Assembly: GCA_016806145.1 (NCBI GenBank)
Contig: CP063166.1
Span: 3,100,001 to 3,164,000, forward strand
Direction: 5' to 3'
DNA length: 64,000 nt
DNA from: Variovorax paradoxus
GTDB lineage: Bacteria; Pseudomonadota; Gammaproteobacteria; Burkholderiales; Burkholderiaceae_C
How positions within the stretch are numbered: position 1 is the first letter of the stretch; each line of letters begins with the position of its first letter. The notes under the pieces are model-generated. The model had not been told where the DNA came from. It was given only the letters and a program-made list of their open reading frames with translations, and made no database searches. The position numbers were made by a program, and so were the translations under genes. Shown piece by piece: positions 23,160 through 30,592 of the stretch.

Positions 23160-23942
23160 TCAGCTCAGCGCCTGGGTGTGGCCGTCGACCACGAGCTCCT
23201 GGCCGGTGACGCTCGCGGCCAGGTCGCTGGCGGCGAACAGCACCATGTTCGCGATGTCGCCGGCCGTCACCATGCGGTTGAGCGCGGACTGCGAGGTGTA
23301 GCTGCGCGTGACATCCTCGATGGGCTTGCCGAGTGCCTGGGCCTTGGCGGCGATCACGGCGCGGATGCGTGGCCCGTCGACCGCGCCCGGCAGGATCGCA
23401 TTGACGCGGATACCGTCGGGGCCGAGTTCGAGCGCGAGCGTCTTGGTGAAACCGATCACGGCCCATTTGGAGGCCGCGTAGGGCGAGCGGCCCGGCATGC
23501 CGAGGTGGCCGGCGGCCGAGGACAGGTTGACGATCGAGGGATTGCGGCCCTGGCGCAACCTCGGCACGGCGAGCCGGGCGCAAAGGAATTGGCCTGTGAT
23601 GTTGACGGCCAGGGTTCGGTTCCAGTCGTCGAGCGAGAGGGTCTCGACGCCGCCGGTCGGGCCGGCCACGCCGGCGTTGTTGACCAGCACGTCGAGGCCG
23701 CCGAGCTTGCGGTCCGCGGCTTCGAACAGCCGGGCCACCTGTTCCTCGCTCGAGACGTCGGCGAGGCAGCTGCCGACCTCGGGCAGCTCGGTCGACAGCC
23801 GGTCCAGGCTCTCGGCCTGCACGTCGCAGACGAAGACACGGGCGCCGGCCGCGGCGAAGGCGCGCACGATGTCCAGTCCGATGCCGCTGGCGCCGGCGGT
23901 GACGAGCACGCGCTTGCCGGCGAGGGAATTGCCGTTCCACAT
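23160..23942 (-). CDS. short-chain dehydrogenase/reductase
   Basis: The 260-residue NAD(P)-dependent SDR has RVLVTAGASGIGLDI (a TGxxxGIG-type dinucleotide site with Ala in place of one Gly), NNAGVAGP and SSAAGHLG. The catalytic YAASK and a C-terminal MVLFAASDLAASVTGQELVVDGH are also present. An Asp (FVCDVQAE) after the second strand favours NAD. As first gene of the SDR-BKACE-MFS operon it probably oxidises a beta-hydroxy acid to the beta-keto acid that BKACE cleaves. It is divergent from the gntR gene across a 100-bp operator region. Confidence 0.92.
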   Translation of the reverse strand: MWNGNSLAGKRVLVTAGASGIGLDIVRAFAAAGARVFVCDVQAESLDRLSTELPEVGSCLADVSSEEQVARLFEAADRKLGGLDVLVNNAGVAGPTGGVETLSLDDWNRTLAVNITGQFLCARLAVPRLRQGRNPSIVNLSSAAGHLGMPGRSPYAASKWAVIGFTKTLALELGPDGIRVNAILPGAVDGPRIRAVIAAKAQALGKPIEDVTRSYTSQSALNRMVTAGDIANMVLFAASDLAASVTGQELVVDGHTQALS

Positions 23943-23988
23943 TCTGAATAGCTCCTTGGGGTGTGACAGGGAATGGTCGGCATCGTAG

Positions 23989-24004
23989 ATCTGTGATCAC
24001 AGAT
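23989..24004. promoter_or_regulatory. 16-bp perfect palindrome, candidate GntR operator
   Basis: ATCTGTGATCACAGAT is its own reverse complement. It lies in the divergent promoter region between the SDR operon and the gntR gene, 47 bp from the SDR start and 39 bp from the gntR start. Its ATCTG...CAGAT arms recall operators of FadR-type regulators. It is too compact for a CRP site, which needs a 6-bp spacer. Confidence 0.6.
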
Positions 24005-24012
24005 ATCGCATA

Positions 24013-24034
24013 GGGTATACCCCAAAACGTATAC
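24013..24034. promoter_or_regulatory. paired GTATAC boxes before gntR
   Basis: GGGTATACCC (24013-24022) is a perfect palindrome, and a second GTATAC occupies 24029-24034, with centres 14 bp apart. The TATACT at 24030-24035 could act as the -10 of the gntR gene. That would put the transcript start within a few bases of the ATG at 24043, a leaderless or near-leaderless message. These boxes are a second candidate operator set for autoregulation. Confidence 0.45.
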
Positions 24035-24042
24035 TCCTCGGC

Positions 24043-24786
24043 ATGGAGCTCGCCGACCTCGTCACCCCGCTCAAGCGCCAGACGCTCAGCGCCAACGTTT
24101 ACGACCAGTTGCGCGACCTGGTGATGAGCGGGCAGATGATGCCGGGCGAGCAGATCTCGCTGCGCAGCGCCGCCGCGGCGCTCGGCGTGAGCGTGATGCC
24201 GGTGCGCGAGGCGATGCAGCGGCTGGTGGCCGAGCAGGCGCTCGAGTTGACGCCCAGCCGCACCCTGCGCGTGCCGCGCATGACGCCCGCGCAGTTCAAG
24301 GAGATCACGGTGATCCGCACCAATCTCGAGGGGTTGGCGACCGAGGCCGCGGCCGCGGCGGTCGGCACGGTGGCGCTGCGCGAGATCGCCGAGCGCCACG
24401 ATGCCTTCGTCGCCGAGATGAAGGCTACGAGTCCCGATGGCTCGAGGCTGGTCACCTTTAACAAGGAATTCCACTTCGCGGTCTATGCCGCGGCCGACAT
24501 GCCGATGCTGCTGCAGATGATCGAGGCGCTGTGGCTGCGCATCGGGCCGATCCTCAACTACGACCTGCGCGCCGGCTCGCGCCGCGTGGGCGAGAAGGTG
24601 GCGGTGTCGCACCATGCGGCCTTGCTCGCGGCGCTCAAGCGGCGCGATGGTGCCAAGGCGCGGGCCGCGCTCGAGGGCGACATCCGCAGTGCGGCCGAGT
24701 TCATCCTCTCGGCGGGTGTGCTCGTGGCGGAGGGCGCCTCAGCGCCGGCGCCGGCCGGCGGCCGGGATCAGAGCGTCGGATCCTGA
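24043..24786 (+). CDS. GntR-family transcriptional regulator (FCD subfamily)
   Basis: This 247-residue regulator has an N-terminal winged helix (NVYDQLRDLVMSGQMMPGEQISLRSAAAALGVSVMPVREAMQRLVAEQALEL split over residues 14-65). A helical FCD effector domain follows, in which the Asp/His pattern (RHDAFVAEM, NKEFHFAVY, VSHHAALL) suggests a metal-assisted carboxylate site. It is divergent from the SDR-BKACE-MFS operon and most likely represses it until the organic acid substrate binds. Its 3' end overlaps the convergent msbA by 19 nt. Confidence 0.92.
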   Translation: MELADLVTPLKRQTLSANVYDQLRDLVMSGQMMPGEQISLRSAAAALGVSVMPVREAMQRLVAEQALELTPSRTLRVPRMTPAQFKEITVIRTNLEGLATEAAAAAVGTVALREIAERHDAFVAEMKATSPDGSRLVTFNKEFHFAVYAAADMPMLLQMIEALWLRIGPILNYDLRAGSRRVGEKVAVSHHAALLAALKRRDGAKARAALEGDIRSAAEFILSAGVLVAEGASAPAPAGGRDQSVGS

Positions 24787-26558
24787 CCCGCGGCCGCGCT
24801 GCGCACCGCATTGGTCTGCAGCCGCGCATAGAGGCCGTCGAGCGCCATCAGCTGCGCGTGCGAACCCTGCTCGGCCACGCGGCCCTGTTCCATCACGATG
24901 ATGCGGTCGGCATGCTGGATGGTCGACAGGCGGTGCGCCACGATCAGCGTGGTGCGGTTCTGCATCAGGCGCTGCAGGGCGTCCTGCACCAGGCGTTCCG
25001 ATTCGGTGTCGAGCGCCGAGGTGGCCTCGTCGAGCAGCAGCACCGGTGCATCCTTGTAGAGCGCGCGCGCGATCGCGAGGCGCTGGCGCTGGCCGCCCGA
25101 AAGCTGCGTGGCGTTGTGGCCCAGCACGGTGTCGATGCCGTGGGGCAGGCCCTCGACGTGGCTGCTGAGGTTGGCGGCCGCGATGCAGGCCAGCACGCGG
25201 TCGCGGTCGATCTCGGCGCCGGCGCCGAGCGCCACGTTGGCCGCGAGGGTGTCGTTGAGCATCACCACGTCCTGGCTCACCATCGCGAACTGCGAGCGCA
25301 GGCTCTTGAGCTCCCATTCCGAGATGTCGTGGCCGTCGAGCAGAACCTGCCCGCCGCTGGGCAGCACGAAGCGCGGCAGCAGGTTCATCAGCGTGGTCTT
25401 GCCCGAGCCCGAGGGGCCGACGAAGGCCACGTTCTGGCCCGGCTCGATCACGATGCTCACCCCGTCGAGGGCGGGACGCTCGTCGTCGCCGCGGTAGTTC
25501 ACGCGCGTGTCGCGGAACTCGATGCGGCCCTGCGCATGCGCCATGCCGAAGCTGCCCTGCGGCTCGGTCGGTACCTCGTCGACCAGCGCCAGGCCGCGCT
25601 CGAGCGCCGCCAGGCCGCGCGTGATGGGGCCGGCCACTTCGGCGAGGCGCCGGATCGGCGCGATCAGCATCAGCATCGCCGTGATGTAGGCGACGAAACC
25701 GCCGACGGTGAAGCCCTGCTTGCCGCTCTGCCAGAGCGCGATCATCACCACCACCGACAGCGCCAGCGAGGCCATCATCTGCGTGAGCGGCGTGGTCGCG
25801 GCCTGGGCGATGGTGGACTTCACGGCCAGCCGGTTGAGCTTCTGGCTCAGCTGCTCGAAGCGCCTGGCCTGGGCCGTCTCGGCACCGTGCAGGCGCACCA
25901 TGCGGTGGGCGAGCACGTTCTCTTCCACCACGTAGGCCAGCTCGTCGGTGGCCTGCTGCCCCTGCTGCGTCAGCTTGTAGAGGCGCTTGGAGAACACCTT
26001 CATGATCCAGGAGATGCTCGGCACCAGGAAGGCCACGATCAGCGTGAGCTTCCAGTTCAGGTAGACCAGGTAGCCCAGCAGCGCCACCAGCGTGAAGCCG
26101 TCGCGCGACAGCCCCAGCAGCGCCTGCACCAGCAGCATCGCGCCGGTCTGCACTTCATAGACCACGGTGTTCGACAGCGTGCTGGCCGACTGGCGCGCGA
26201 ACAGCGCGAGCTCGGCGCCCAGCAGCCGGTCGAACAGCACCTTGCGCAGCCGTTGCATGCCTTCGTTGGCGATGCGCGAGAGCGCGTACTGCGAGATGAA
26301 CTGGGCGATGCCGCGCACCGCGAACAGCAGCAGCACGGCGGCCGGCACGAACCACAGCGGCATCTCGCCGCGCGTGAAGCCGCGGTCGAGCAAGGGCTTG
26401 AGGAGGGCCGCCATCAGCGGCTCGGTGATGGCGGCGAGCATCGCGCCGCTCAGTCCCAGCGCCCACCACTGGCGCGAACCGCCGAACCAGGTCATGAGCC
26501 GCGCCAGCCGGCGCATCAGGGGAGGGCGTGTGGCTTCGCTGCCGGGGGGTGTCTGCAT
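24768..26558 (-). CDS. msbA: lipid A export ABC transporter MsbA
   Basis: This 596-residue half-transporter flips lipid A-core across the inner membrane. Six membrane helices (about 25-325) are followed by the nucleotide-binding domain with [41 protein letters not shown] and the switch IVAHRLSTI. Spacing matches MsbA, including the NTVVYEVQTGA and FVAYITAMLMLIAPIRRLAEV segments. It is divergent from tolB, so two envelope functions share a 200-bp control region. Confidence 0.93.
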   Translation of the reverse strand: MQTPPGSEATRPPLMRRLARLMTWFGGSRQWWALGLSGAMLAAITEPLMAALLKPLLDRGFTRGEMPLWFVPAAVLLLFAVRGIAQFISQYALSRIANEGMQRLRKVLFDRLLGAELALFARQSASTLSNTVVYEVQTGAMLLVQALLGLSRDGFTLVALLGYLVYLNWKLTLIVAFLVPSISWIMKVFSKRLYKLTQQGQQATDELAYVVEENVLAHRMVRLHGAETAQARRFEQLSQKLNRLAVKSTIAQAATTPLTQMMASLALSVVVMIALWQSGKQGFTVGGFVAYITAMLMLIAPIRRLAEVAGPITRGLAALERGLALVDEVPTEPQGSFGMAHAQGRIEFRDTRVNYRGDDERPALDGVSIVIEPGQNVAFVGPSGSGKTTLMNLLPRFVLPSGGQVLLDGHDISEWELKSLRSQFAMVSQDVVMLNDTLAANVALGAGAEIDRDRVLACIAAANLSSHVEGLPHGIDTVLGHNATQLSGGQRQRLAIARALYKDAPVLLLDEATSALDTESERLVQDALQRLMQNRTTLIVAHRLSTIQHADRIIVMEQGRVAEQGSHAQLMALDGLYARLQTNAVRSAAAGQDPTL

Positions 26559-26758
26559 GGCGGCGGATTCTACGGGGCGGGTCGGAACACCCTTTCAGCG
26601 CCCCGGGCCCGGTGCCGCGGCGTTTTCCGGAAGCATTTTGTATGTAGGACCTGGCGCCGCATGGAACGTTTTGCCATGGCGCCATCAAAGCAATGTGTAC
26701 CATGTGGCCCCGTTACAAGGGGAGAAACTTTTTCAACCCGAGATCTCTCCGAAACCGC
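26559..26758. promoter_or_regulatory. divergent promoter region msbA/tolB
   Basis: This 200-bp intergenic stretch has a lower-GC core (about 26625-26745) that suits promoters in both directions. It contains the palindrome ATGGCGCCAT and a CCCC...GGGG hairpin at about 26707-26721, just before the tolB ribosome-binding region. No hexamer pair close to the sigma-70 consensus was found with confidence. Confidence 0.4.
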
Positions 26759-28084
26759 ATGAACAAGCCGTTGCAAGCCCTCTCTCCAACTCCTTCTTCA
26801 TCGCTTTTGGGTCGCCGCACGGTCATCGCGGCCCTGGCTGCCTCCCCCGTCCTGCCCGCACTCGCCCAGTTCAAGGTCGAGGTGTCGGGCGTGGGGTTGA
26901 CCCAGTTGCCCATTGCGCTCGTGCCATTCCGCGGCCAGGATTCCTCGCCGCAGAAGATCTCCGAGATCGTCCAGGCCGACCTCGAACGCAGCGGCCAGTT
27001 CCGCGGCGTCGATGCCTCGGGCCAGGCGCTCGACGAGGGCTCGCGTCCTGATTTCTCGGTCTGGCGCCAGCGCACCGCCGACTCGCTCGTGGTCGGCAGC
27101 GTCACGCGCTTGGCCGATGGCCGCTACGACGTGCGCTTCCGTCTCTGGGACGTGGTGCGCGGACCGAACGGCGGCGATCTCGGTGGCCAGAGCTACATCG
27201 TTCCGCAGGGCGACCTGCGGCTCGCGTCGCACCGCATCGCCGACTACGTCTACGAGAAGCTCACGGGCGACAAGGGCATCTTCTCGACCCGCATCGCCTA
27301 CGTCACGAAGGGCGGCAGCCGCTACTCGCTGTGGGTGGCCGACGCCGACGGCGAGAACGCGCAGGCCGCGCTCGCCAGCCCCGAGCCGATCATCTCGCCG
27401 GTCTGGTCGTCCAACGGCCAGCAGTTGGCCTATGTGTCCTTCGAGTCGCGCAAGCCCGTCGTCTACGTGCACAACGTGGCCAGCGGCCAGCGCCGGCTGG
27501 TCGCCAACTTCCGCGGCTCCAACAGCGCGCCGGCCTGGGCGCCCGACGGCAGCACGCTGGCCGTCACGCTGAGCCGCGACGGCGGCTCGCAGCTCTACAC
27601 CATCCCGGCCAGCGGCGGCGAGCCGCGCCGGCTGACCCAGAGCGCGAGCATCGACACCGAACCGGTCTATTCGGCCGACGGCAGCACCATCTACTTCGTG
27701 AGCGACCGCGGCGGCGCGCCGCAGATCTACAAGATGGGTGCCAATGGCGGCAACCCGACGCGGGTCACCTTCAGCGGTACCTACAACATTTCTCCTTCCG
27801 TCAGCGCCGACGGCCGGTGGTTGGCCTACATCTCCCGAGTGGGTGGGGCGTTCAAACTCCATGTGATGGAGTTGGCCTCCGGCAACGTCACCGCCATCAC
27901 CGACACCTCGGCGGACGAGAGTCCGAGTTTTGCCCCCAATAGCAAGCTGATCGTCTACGCCACGCAACTGCAAGGTCGCGAAGCCCTCATGACGACCACG
28001 CTGGACGGAAAAATAAAGGCACGGCTGGCGGGTCAGGCAGGAGACATCAGGGAACCGGACTGGGGTCCGTTTCAAAAGCAATGA
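26759..28084 (+). CDS. tolB: Tol-Pal system protein TolB
   Basis: This 441-residue periplasmic beta-propeller binds Pal and helps outer-membrane constriction at division. After the signal peptide, an N-terminal alpha/beta domain (KVEVSGVGLTQLPIALVPF...) leads to repeated blades with the pattern 'P.WSPDG' (SPVWSSNGQQLAYVS, APAWAPDGSTLAVTL, EPVYSADGSTIYFVS, SPSVSADGRWLAYIS). The signal peptide contains GRRTVIAALAA, which resembles a Tat motif. pal follows 24 bp on. tolQ, tolR and tolA are not upstream; the neighbour there is msbA on the other strand. Confidence 0.95.
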   Translation: MNKPLQALSPTPSSSLLGRRTVIAALAASPVLPALAQFKVEVSGVGLTQLPIALVPFRGQDSSPQKISEIVQADLERSGQFRGVDASGQALDEGSRPDFSVWRQRTADSLVVGSVTRLADGRYDVRFRLWDVVRGPNGGDLGGQSYIVPQGDLRLASHRIADYVYEKLTGDKGIFSTRIAYVTKGGSRYSLWVADADGENAQAALASPEPIISPVWSSNGQQLAYVSFESRKPVVYVHNVASGQRRLVANFRGSNSAPAWAPDGSTLAVTLSRDGGSQLYTIPASGGEPRRLTQSASIDTEPVYSADGSTIYFVSDRGGAPQIYKMGANGGNPTRVTFSGTYNISPSVSADGRWLAYISRVGGAFKLHVMELASGNVTAITDTSADESPSFAPNSKLIVYATQLQGREALMTTTLDGKIKARLAGQAGDIREPDWGPFQKQ

Positions 28085-28108
28085 TTAGGTTTATCTGAGG
28101 AGTTCGAA

Positions 28109-28633
28109 ATGTTGAAACGTACGATTTATTCGCTGGCCATCGTGGCGCTGATCGCTGGCTGCTCGTCGGGCACCAAGCTCAACGACACGCCCGTGACCGA
28201 CCGCTCCGGCAGCATGGGTGGCGCCGGCAACCAGGGCGCGGCCACGGCCGTGGCGCCGGTCACGATCGATCCCAATGCCGGCACCGCTCAGGGTCCGATG
28301 GGCGTCGAGCGCATCGTGTATTTCGACTACGACAGCTACACGGTCAAGCCCGAGTTCCAGTCGGTGATCGACGGCCATGCCCGTTTCCTCAAGGCCAACC
28401 CGCAGCGCCGAGTCTCGATCGAAGGCCACACCGACGATCGCGGCGGCCGCGAGTACAACCTGGCGCTGGGCCAGAAGCGTTCGGAAGCCGTGCGCCGTGC
28501 GCTCACGCTGCTGGGCGTGAACGACAGCCAGATCGAAGCCGTGAGCTTCGGCAAGGAAAAGCCCGCCGTGACCGGCGCGGGTGAAGAAGTCTGGGCGCAG
28601 AACCGTCGCGCCGAAATCCGCTACACCCGGTGA
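28109..28633 (+). CDS. pal: peptidoglycan-associated lipoprotein Pal
   Basis: The 174-residue outer-membrane lipoprotein has signal peptide MLKRTIYSLAIVALIAGC with the lipobox Cys at 18. After a Ser/Gly/Ala linker comes an OmpA-like peptidoglycan-binding domain (VYFDYDSYTVKPEF, IEGHTDDRGGREYNLALGQKRSEAVRRAL, ending AQNRRAEIRY). It tethers the outer membrane to the wall and binds TolB. GAGGAGTTCGAA precedes the ATG. Its stop overlaps the cpoB start (TGATG). Confidence 0.96.
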   Translation: MLKRTIYSLAIVALIAGCSSGTKLNDTPVTDRSGSMGGAGNQGAATAVAPVTIDPNAGTAQGPMGVERIVYFDYDSYTVKPEFQSVIDGHARFLKANPQRRVSIEGHTDDRGGREYNLALGQKRSEAVRRALTLLGVNDSQIEAVSFGKEKPAVTGAGEEVWAQNRRAEIRYTR

Positions 28634-29391
28634 TGCGTCCCGCCCAAAGCGCTCTATGGCGTGGCGCGGCTCTCGCGGCCGCGCTGTTGTGCGCCTCGGC
28701 CGGATCGCAGGCCGCGCTGTTCGAGGATGACGAGGCCCGCAAGGCCATCCTCGACCTGCGCCAGCGCGTGGAGGCCGTGCGCCAGCAGACCGATCAGCGT
28801 CTGACCGACGAAAACGGTCAGTTGCGGCGCAGCCTGCTCGACCTGCAGACGCAGATCGAGCAGATGCGCGGCGATCTGGCGCGCATGACCGGCCAGAACG
28901 AGCAGCTCACGCGGGCCGTGAGCGAGCTGCAGTCCAAGCAGACCACCATCGACGACCGTCTCAAGCAGAACGAACCGTCGAAGGTCACGGTCGATGGCCG
29001 CGAGTTCAATGCCGATCCGCGCGAGAAGGCCGACTTCGAAGCCGCGCTCGGCGTGTTCCGCGCCGGCCAGTTCGCGCAGGCCCAGACCGCCTTCGCCGAG
29101 TTCGTCAAGCGCTACCCGCAAAGCGGCTACAACGCCTCGGCCCTGTTCTGGCTCGGCAACGCCCAGTACGCTACGCGCAACTACAACGAGGCCATTGCCA
29201 ACTTCCGTTCGATGCTCTCGCTCGCGCCCGACCACGCCAAGGCCCCCGAGGCCGTGCTGTCGATCGCGAACTGCCAGATCGAACTGAAGGACACGCGCGC
29301 CGCGCGCCGCACGCTGGAAGACCTGACCAAGGCCTACCCGCAATCGGAAGCCGCGCAGGCCGGCCGCGAGCGTCTCTCGCGCCTGCGCTAG
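28633..29391 (+). CDS. cpoB: cell division coordinator CpoB (YbgF)
   Basis: This ~252-residue periplasmic protein has a signal peptide ending near SAGSQA. A trimerising coiled coil (about residues 30-105; heptad-like RQRVEAVRQQTDQRL, LQTQIEQMRGDLARM) is followed by TPR repeats (about 125-250; DFEAALGVFRAGQFAQAQTAFAEF, SALFWLGNAQYATRNYNEAI). It couples Tol-Pal constriction to peptidoglycan synthesis. ATG 28633 is chosen over an adjacent upstream GTG at 28630. Confidence 0.93.
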   Translation: MRPAQSALWRGAALAAALLCASAGSQAALFEDDEARKAILDLRQRVEAVRQQTDQRLTDENGQLRRSLLDLQTQIEQMRGDLARMTGQNEQLTRAVSELQSKQTTIDDRLKQNEPSKVTVDGREFNADPREKADFEAALGVFRAGQFAQAQTAFAEFVKRYPQSGYNASALFWLGNAQYATRNYNEAIANFRSMLSLAPDHAKAPEAVLSIANCQIELKDTRAARRTLEDLTKAYPQSEAAQAGRERLSRLR

Positions 29392-29410
29392 TGCCGGCGG
29401 AGCCTTCCGC

Positions 29411-30289
29411 TTGAGCATCGTTCACGAGCCCGTCTCCACGATCGAACCGGCGACTGCCCCCGAGGCAGCCGCCGGTTTTGCCGCGTCTGGCGACGATGCC
29501 ATGGCACCCGATTTCGCACGCCGCTTCGGCGGCCTCGAGCGCCTGTACGGCGTGAGCGGTGCCGCGCGCATCCGCAACGCGCATGTGCTCGTCGTGGGCA
29601 TCGGCGGCGTCGGGTCGTGGGCCGTCGAGGCGCTGGCGCGCAGCGGGGTGGGGCGCCTCACGCTGATCGATCTCGACCACGTGTCCGAATCGAACATCAA
29701 TCGCCAGATCCACGCGCTCGACAGCACCGTGGGCCAGGCCAAGGTCGAAGCCATGCGCGAGCGCATCGCGCAGATCAATGCCGAGTGCCGCGTGCTGCCG
29801 ATCGACGAGTTCGTCGAGCCCGACAACTGGCCCGCGCTGCTCGAAGCAGCACAAGCCGCCAACGGCCCCGTGCATGCCGTCATCGATGCCTGCGATCAGG
29901 TGAAGGCCAAGCTCGCGATGGCCGCCTGGGCCCGCGGCGTCGCGCGCGGCACCGACTTCATCACCGTCGGCGCCGCGGGCGGCAAGCGGCTCGCGCACAA
30001 GGTCGACATCGACGACCTCTCGCAGGTCACGCACGACCCGCTGCTCGCGCAACTGCGGCAGCGCCTGCGCAAGTCGCACGGCGCGCCGCGCGAAGGCCGC
30101 AAGATCGGCGTCACGTGTGTCTTCAGCCGCGAGAGCGTGGCCCCGCCCGATGCGTCGTGCGCCATCGAGAGCGGCGACGGTTCGCTCAACTGCCACGGCT
30201 ACGGATCGGTGGTCAGCGTGACCGCGACCTTCGGCCAGTGCGCGGCCGGGTGGGTTCTCGATCGGGTGGCTGCAAATACCACGCTATAA
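29411..30289 (+). CDS. tcdA: tRNA threonylcarbamoyladenosine dehydratase TcdA (CsdL)
   Basis: The 292-residue E1-like (ThiF/MoeB fold) enzyme adenylates t6A37 of ANN-decoding tRNAs and cyclises it to ct6A. The ATP-binding VVGIGGVGSWAVEALARSGVGRLTLIDLDHVSESNINRQ and the Arg finger region are clear; TVGAAGGKRLAHKVDIDDLSQVTHDPL is typical of TcdA. It starts with TTG at 29411, 20 bp after cpoB; an internal ATG at 29501 is possible but would lose little. Its stop codon (30287-30289) lies inside the -10 box of the tRNA-Lys gene. Confidence 0.9.
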   Translation: MSIVHEPVSTIEPATAPEAAAGFAASGDDAMAPDFARRFGGLERLYGVSGAARIRNAHVLVVGIGGVGSWAVEALARSGVGRLTLIDLDHVSESNINRQIHALDSTVGQAKVEAMRERIAQINAECRVLPIDEFVEPDNWPALLEAAQAANGPVHAVIDACDQVKAKLAMAAWARGVARGTDFITVGAAGGKRLAHKVDIDDLSQVTHDPLLAQLRQRLRKSHGAPREGRKIGVTCVFSRESVAPPDASCAIESGDGSLNCHGYGSVVSVTATFGQCAAGWVLDRVAANTTL

Positions 30290-30290
30290 T
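30285..30290 (+). promoter_or_regulatory. -10 box of the tRNA-Lys promoter
   Basis: This perfect TATAAT is followed by a GC-rich discriminator region (GGCTTTGCCGCG). It overlaps the tcdA stop codon and sits 83 bp before the mature tRNA. No good -35 was found at 16-18 bp, so the promoter may rely on a UP-like or extended element. Confidence 0.6.
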
Positions 30291-30372
30291 CTTTGGCTTT
30301 GCCGCGTTTGACAGCGGCGAAGCACCAAGAAAAACAAGAACGAGGAAGTCCCTGCGAAGGGAAGCCGAATTC

Positions 30373-30448
30373 GGGACGTTAGCTCAGTTGGTAGAGCAGC
30401 GGACTTTTAATCCGTTGGTCACTGGTTCGAATCCAGTACGTCCTACCA
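30373..30448 (+). tRNA. tRNA-Lys (anticodon UUU)
   Basis: This is a 76-nt cloverleaf with CCA encoded. The acceptor stem GGGACGT pairs with ACGTCCT (one G-U). The anticodon stem GCGGA/TCCGT encloses the loop CTTTTAA, with anticodon TTT at 30406-30408. The T arm holds GGTTCGAATCC. U33, A37 and TTCGAA are all in place. It is a substrate for t6A37 and so for TcdA, encoded just upstream. Confidence 0.97.
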
Positions 30449-30487
30449 GAAGCAGATCCATCGATCTTCGAATGGGTCCGACAGCCT

Positions 30488-30518
30488 CAAGTGAAATCTT
30501 CACTTGGGGCATTTTTTT
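30488..30518 (+). terminator. Rho-independent terminator after tRNA-Lys
   Basis: CAAGTGAA and TTCACTTG form a perfect 8-bp stem with a 3-nt loop (ATC), followed by GGGGCA and seven T. A GGGC...GCCC pair around the T run (30507-30522) may add a second fold. It lies 40 bp after the tRNA and ends the tcdA/tRNA transcription unit. Confidence 0.85.
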
Positions 30519-30592
30519 GCCCACGTGCGCTTGCTCGTTTCCACCGCGCAGGACAAAAGCATTCCAGCGGGACGTGCGATCTGCGACGCGAC

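Noticed and set aside
23991..24000. TGTGATCACA as a CRP-type site
   Set aside because: CRP half-sites TGTGA and TCACA need a 6-bp spacer; here there is none. A GntR operator is more likely.
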